Source of the DNA: CAYGGE01 sp966250865
GTDB lineage: Bacteria; Patescibacteriota; UBA1384; CAYGGE01
Length of the DNA stretch: 10,393 nucleotides
Direction of reading: 5' to 3'
NCBI GenBank assembly: GCA_966250865.1
Contig: CBINIT010000033.1
Location: forward strand, 1-10,393
Shown here: in pieces, positions 7,827-10,393 of the stretch
How the letters are laid out: each line of letters begins with the position of its first letter
How positions within the stretch are numbered: the stretch's first letter is position 1
Notes under the pieces: model-generated
What the model was told of the DNA's origin: nothing
The model's database searches: none
Seen by the model: only the letters and a program-made list of their open reading frames with translations
Program-made: the position numbers and the translations under genes

Positions 7827-8447
7827 ATGAAAATCCCTGATTTTGAGACAGAACAAGCGCTGCTCAAACAGGGATTTTCGGTTATTGGTGGGGTCGACGA
7901 GGTGGGTCGAGGCTGTTGGGCGGGGCCAGTGGTGGCTGCCTGCGTTGTTCTCGATCAGCAAGTTATTGACGCTGAACGGGTGACAGAAATTCGTGATTCG
8001 AAAGTTCTCTCAAAAACTAAACGGGAGCATCTCGATACCTTGATAAAAGATTTTTCAGTTTGGGCGATAGGGGAGTGTAGCGCTCAAGAAATTGACTCAA
8101 TCGGTATTGGTAAGGCAACGCAACTTGCCATGCTCCGAGCAGTGCAAGCTCTTTCGGTTAAGCCTAACCACCTTCTTCTTGACGGTCGAGAAGCGGTTGC
8201 GCTACCAATTACCCAACGTTCGATCATCGACGGTGACGCTACGGTGCTCTCTATTGCAGCGGCTTCAATCGTCGCAAAAGTGTATCGCGATGCACTCATG
8301 ACTAATTTTGACCTTGAGTATCCAGGTTATGGGTTCTCCCAGCATGTCGGGTACGGAACGAAGCAGCATCAAGAGGCACTTAAAGAACGCGGCACTACTC
8401 CATTGCATCGTACCTCGTATAAACCGATACAAAAATACAGCGTTTGA
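7827..8447 (+). CDS. rnhB: Ribonuclease HII
   Basis: This 206-residue enzyme nicks the RNA strand of RNA/DNA hybrids and removes single ribonucleotides misincorporated in DNA. The family signature is clear: GVDEVGRG (22-29) gives catalytic D24 and E25 and the GRG element that reads the RNA-DNA junction. D119 in LLLDG and D137 in DGD complete the acidic site, followed by SIAAASIVAKVYRD (142-155). YPGYGFSQHVGYGT (165-178) is the usual C-terminal motif with the conserved tyrosine. Position 30 is Cys where Pro is common. Length is normal for the family. The AAAGGAG site at 7816-7822 is strong but only four bases from the ATG. The gap after uvrA is 18 bases with no promoter seen, so the two are cotranscribed, which suits shared work in genome maintenance. 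Its TGA stop lies inside the TTGACA of the next promoter. Confidence 0.96.
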   Translation: MKIPDFETEQALLKQGFSVIGGVDEVGRGCWAGPVVAACVVLDQQVIDAERVTEIRDSKVLSKTKREHLDTLIKDFSVWAIGECSAQEIDSIGIGKATQLAMLRAVQALSVKPNHLLLDGREAVALPITQRSIIDGDATVLSIAAASIVAKVYRDALMTNFDLEYPGYGFSQHVGYGTKQHQEALKERGTTPLHRTSYKPIQKYSV

Positions 8448-8462
8448 CATGACTGGTATAAT
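8444..8462 (+). promoter_or_regulatory. Strong extended -10 promoter with TTGACA at 7-base spacing
   Basis: A perfect TTGACA (8444-8449) is followed by four bases, TG (8454-8455), one base and a perfect TATAAT (8457-8462). The extended -10 alone could work without a -35; the hexamer at the conventional 17-base distance (8434-8439, AATACA) is poor. The predicted start is near 8469, about 20 bases before the ATG at 8490, leaving room for a GAGG ribosome site at 8481-8484. Confidence 0.65.
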
Positions 8463-8489
8463 ACGAACATCGCGAGTGACGAGGTTGTA

Positions 8490-8930
8490 ATGGAACAAAG
8501 TGATGTACGGCGGCGCGTAGGCTCAGTGCACATCCTGCGATCGTATGATCTCGATGCACTGGTTCCTGGACTTTCTCGGCCGTGTCAAGTTGCTACCTGT
8601 CACGCAAGAGGGCTTCTCTTTCTTGTAACCCTCTGGTGTGCTGGACGACAAGAGCGGATCGATGAAGTCATTGCACAGTTCGCTATCCCGTCAACAGGAT
8701 GCGGGAAAGGCGGACAAGATCCTTCCTGGGAGAAAGTTGCGTATGAGTTCGGCATTGTCGCCAATGACGAGCCAGCGGTCTGCGAAGTGGAGCGTCACCT
8801 CGCAGAGAGACATGATTTAGATGCAGACGCGATTAGCGCTGTCTGCGTGAGAATCGGTCTTAATATCCTCTCCCAAGATCAACAGGCTGTGGCGGCACGG
8901 GTCACCGCAGATGGGCAGCCTGTTAACTGA
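8490..8930 (+). CDS. Hypothetical cysteine-containing protein, own transcription unit
   Basis: I do not recognise this 146-residue protein. It has six cysteines (32, 37, 50, 71, 98, 119), including PCQVATCH (31-38) that could bind metal. There is a hydrophobic stretch (41-51) too short and interrupted to be a confident membrane helix, a Gly-rich turn CGKGGQD (71-77), and an acidic helical second half (80-137). No signal peptide is visible. The start is supported by GAGG five bases upstream and a promoter just before it. Codon use differs from the neighbours: of 12 arginines five are CGG, three AGA, two CGA and only one CGT, and only one of 11 glycines is GGT, while uvrA favours CGT and GGT. 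This suggests recent acquisition or relaxed selection. The uninterrupted length argues for a real gene, but no motif confirms it. It is closed by a terminator-like hairpin. Confidence 0.65.
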   Translation: MEQSDVRRRVGSVHILRSYDLDALVPGLSRPCQVATCHARGLLFLVTLWCAGRQERIDEVIAQFAIPSTGCGKGGQDPSWEKVAYEFGIVANDEPAVCEVERHLAERHDLDADAISAVCVRIGLNILSQDQQAVAARVTADGQPVN

Positions 8931-8982
8931 AAGGACTGCCCCGCTTGCTGCCAGCTGGCGGGGTACCTCTTCTGTTAACGGC
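8918..8982 (+). repeat. Outer inverted repeat around the terminator hairpin
   Basis: GCC-T-GTTAAC (8918-8927) and GTTAACGGC (8974-8982) form a nine-pair inverted repeat with one bulged T, enclosing the GC-rich hairpin. GTTAAC is itself a palindrome, so each arm could also be a protein-binding site. The left arm overlaps the end of the hypothetical gene. The right arm ends ten bases before the manC -10 box. Confidence 0.5.
8932..8973 (+). terminator. GC-rich terminator-like hairpin
   Basis: CCCCGC (8939-8944) pairs with GCGGGG (8958-8963). Inside, GCT/AGC (8947-8949 with 8953-8955) closes a GCC loop. Outside, AGG (8932-8934) can pair with CCT (8966-8968) past a small bulge. The following tract, CTCTTCTGTT, is only moderately T-rich, so termination efficiency is uncertain. 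It begins two bases after the stop codon of the hypothetical gene. Confidence 0.6.
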
Positions 8983-8984
8983 AG

Positions 8985-8998
8985 TTGTCTGATATAGT
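8985..8998 (+). promoter_or_regulatory. Putative promoter for the manC operon
   Basis: TATAGT (8993-8998) is preceded by TGA (8990-8992), giving an extended -10. No good -35 lies at 16-18 bases. TTGTC (8985-8989) abuts the TG directly, so this site does not share the four-base gap of the other three promoters. The predicted start is near 9005, with a 36-base leader. Confidence 0.45.
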
Positions 8999-9040
8999 AA
9001 TTGCATCATTATTCGACTTTAGCTTGACTGGAGAACGACT

Positions 9041-10120
9041 ATGACGCCGAAACTACCACAGCATAATTACGCGGTCATCATGGCAGGTGGCTCGGGTACT
9101 CGACTTTGGCCACTTTCCAGACGCAATCTACCAAAGCAGATGCAGAAATTTGTCAGCGATAAGACCTTGATCGATGAAACTGTCGACCGTCTCCTAACCT
9201 TTATTCCGGCGAGCAATATTTATATCTCGACTACTGGCAACTTAGCGGCCAAGATTAAAGAAGCAGTTCCCAATATTCCAGCTAAAAATATTATTATCGA
9301 GCCCTTTGCTAGGGGAACTACCGCTGCCTTTGCACTCGTTACCTCGACTATTTACCGCAACGATAAGGATGCGACCATCTTCAGCCTGGCCTCTGACCAC
9401 TCAGTGACGAATGTCGAGGAATTTCAGCGAACGGTTCTTGATTCGTTTAACTACGTTATCGATAACCCCGAACAGATTGCCCTTATCGGCATCAAACCAA
9501 CCCGCCCAGATACTGGCCTTGGCTACATTAAGGTTCTCGACAAGGTGAGTGATGAGCCGGTCATCTATAACGTTGAAAAGTTTGTTGAAAAGCCAGGTCT
9601 GAAAGTAGCGAAGCAATATGTCGAGAGCGGTGACTATTACTGGAACGCGGCTTATTACTGCTACAAGGCAAAGACGCTGATTGCGGCGTATAAAGATGCA
9701 GATCCGGAAATCATCGAACATGTTGAGGCCTTTATTGAATCAGGCAATCCAGATGACTTTTCCAAAGTACCGACCAAGGCGCATGAAATTGAGATTATCA
9801 ACACGAAGAAGTATCATCTCGCCCTCGTTCCTGGCTACTTCCAGTGGAGCGATATTGGGAACTGGCAGGCATTGCATGAGGTACTTGCAACCATGCAAGG
9901 AAAAGACTTGGTAACCAGTAGTGCCAAGCATATCGACATTAACAGCTCAAACTGCTTGATTATGTCGACGGAAAATAAGCTGGTTGCGACCGTTGGTCTC
10001 GATAATGTTGTAGTGGTTGATACACCCGACGTATTGCTCGTACTGAATAAAGAACAGCCACAGGATATTAAGGAGCTGCTCGAATCGCTCAAAGCGCAAG
10101 GACTTACTGAATACCTCTAA
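9041..10120 (+). CDS. manC: Mannose-1-phosphate guanylyltransferase (GDP-mannose pyrophosphorylase)
   Basis: It makes GDP-mannose from mannose-1-phosphate and GTP, a precursor for surface glycans. The nucleotidyltransferase fold begins with MAGGSGTRLWPLSR (14-27), the nucleotide-binding loop with R21. EPFARGTTAA (87-96) aligns with the usual EP..RNTAPA segment but diverges at several positions. ASDH (117-120) carries the metal-binding D119, FVEKP (181-185) contacts the sugar phosphate, and WSDIGNW (269-275) supplies the second metal aspartate. The C-terminal part (about 285-359) resembles the short beta-rich cap, with no fused phosphomannose isomerase cupin domain, so this is the short monofunctional form. 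A GGAG site (9030-9033) lies seven bases before the ATG. The next gene, an epimerase, starts 17 bases downstream. Specificity for GDP-mannose over a related sugar is likely but not proven by motif. Confidence 0.9.
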   Translation: MTPKLPQHNYAVIMAGGSGTRLWPLSRRNLPKQMQKFVSDKTLIDETVDRLLTFIPASNIYISTTGNLAAKIKEAVPNIPAKNIIIEPFARGTTAAFALVTSTIYRNDKDATIFSLASDHSVTNVEEFQRTVLDSFNYVIDNPEQIALIGIKPTRPDTGLGYIKVLDKVSDEPVIYNVEKFVEKPGLKVAKQYVESGDYYWNAAYYCYKAKTLIAAYKDADPEIIEHVEAFIESGNPDDFSKVPTKAHEIEIINTKKYHLALVPGYFQWSDIGNWQALHEVLATMQGKDLVTSSAKHIDINSSNCLIMSTENKLVATVGLDNVVVVDTPDVLLVLNKEQPQDIKELLESLKAQGLTEYL

Positions 10121-10137
10121 ACTTTTGAAGGGACACT

Positions 10138-10393
10138 ATGGAAGAAAAACAGCTTTTTCGTGACGGACTCATCGAAGATCTTCAGTCGAGCGACAAACAG
10201 TACTGCCATGTCGTGACTATTGCCACCAAGCCAGACATTATTAAACAGGCGCCTATTTACCACGAGCTCAAAAAGCGTGGCGAGTTGGTGCTGCTTTGCC
10301 ATACAGGCCAGCATCATGACTTCCGTTACAGTGGTGGCATGGAAGAAGAGTTTGGTTTGACGATCGATATCCATTTGGGTATTGACGGTACAT
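10138..10393 (+). CDS. wecB: UDP-N-acetylglucosamine 2-epimerase, 3' partial
   Basis: Only the first 85 codons are in the window. The family interconverts UDP-GlcNAc and UDP-ManNAc, supplying ManNAc for wall polymers and other surface glycans. After a 20-residue lead, HVVTIATKPDIIKQAP (24-39) matches the N-terminal GTRPEAIKxAP motif of the GT-B-like epimerase fold. VLLCHTGQHHD (51-61) matches the TGQHxD loop that binds the substrate, and FRYSGGMEEEFGL (62-74) follows as in the family (usually ...MSG..F.ELGL). The Thr-Lys-Pro-Asp version in place of Thr-Arg-Pro-Glu is conservative. AAGGGA at 10128-10133 serves as ribosome site, four bases from the ATG. The 17-base gap after manC, with no promoter, suggests cotranscription in a nucleotide-sugar operon. 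A related non-hydrolysing family member cannot be excluded from this fragment. Confidence 0.85.
   Translation, partial: MEEKQLFRDGLIEDLQSSDKQYCHVVTIATKPDIIKQAPIYHELKKRGELVLLCHTGQHHDFRYSGGMEEEFGLTIDIHLGIDGT

Noticed and set aside
8638..8820. 60-codon + strand frame overlapping the hypothetical gene in another frame
   Set aside because: It lacks a ribosome site and is nested in a longer frame that has a promoter, ribosome site and terminator around it.
8469..8973. The unit as a structural RNA (RNase P, tmRNA, 6S or SRP RNA)
   Set aside because: I looked for the hallmark conserved segments of these RNAs and saw none, and the region holds an uninterrupted 146-codon frame with a suitable ribosome site.
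1..10393. UGA recoded as glycine, as in some Patescibacteria
   Set aside because: Three genes (the membrane protein, rnhB and the hypothetical gene) end at TGA where the known or expected protein ends, and no conserved glycine in the recognised proteins falls on TGA.
1..10393. CRISPR arrays, tRNAs, insertion sequences, phage or toxin-antitoxin genes
   Set aside because: No regularly spaced repeats, tRNA-like T-loop segments, transposase motifs or short overlapping toxin-antitoxin pairs were seen. Nearly all bases are in recognised genes.

Overview
The window holds nine protein-coding genes, all on the + strand and tightly packed. The first is cut by the left edge and the last by the right edge. 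The mix suggests a reduced-genome bacterium of the Candidate Phyla Radiation (Patescibacteria), most likely a Candidatus Saccharibacteria relative. Reasons: intergenic gaps are very short, several housekeeping proteins are unusually small (alanyl-tRNA synthetase of 581 residues, UvrA of 826), Shine-Dalgarno sites are often weak, and a surface peptidase and a lytic transglycosylase sit side by side. TGA is used as a normal stop by three genes, which argues against the recoded Gracilibacteria/Absconditabacteria code. The lineage is an inference from style, not from a marker gene.

Layout. (1) 3-3037: a large membrane-anchored protein with an HExxH zinc-peptidase motif, then a membrane-anchored SLT-type lytic transglycosylase. 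(2) 3043-5256: alaS follows the transglycosylase by 5 bases, and a small four-helix membrane protein follows alaS by 3 bases. The transglycosylase, alaS and the membrane protein look like one operon read from a promoter near 2276. (3) 5243-8447: a promoter overlapping the end of the membrane protein gene drives uvrA and then rnhB, a genome-maintenance pair. (4) 8444-8984: a strong-looking promoter drives one unrecognised 146-residue protein with atypical codon use, closed by a GC-rich hairpin nested in a second inverted repeat. (5) 8985-10393: another promoter drives a mannose-1-phosphate guanylyltransferase gene and the start of a UDP-GlcNAc 2-epimerase gene, a nucleotide-sugar pair for surface polysaccharide.

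The most interesting points are these. Three promoters share a compressed arrangement, TTGWCA, four bases, TG, one or two bases, then a -10 box, quite unlike the usual 17-base spacer. UvrA appears to lack the UvrB-binding domain. AlaRS ends directly after its editing domain, with no C-Ala domain. The first protein has large domains predicted on both sides of a two-helix anchor and a gluzincin-like site. No mobile elements, CRISPR arrays, tRNAs or rRNAs were seen. No gene-free stretch is longer than about 110 bases.
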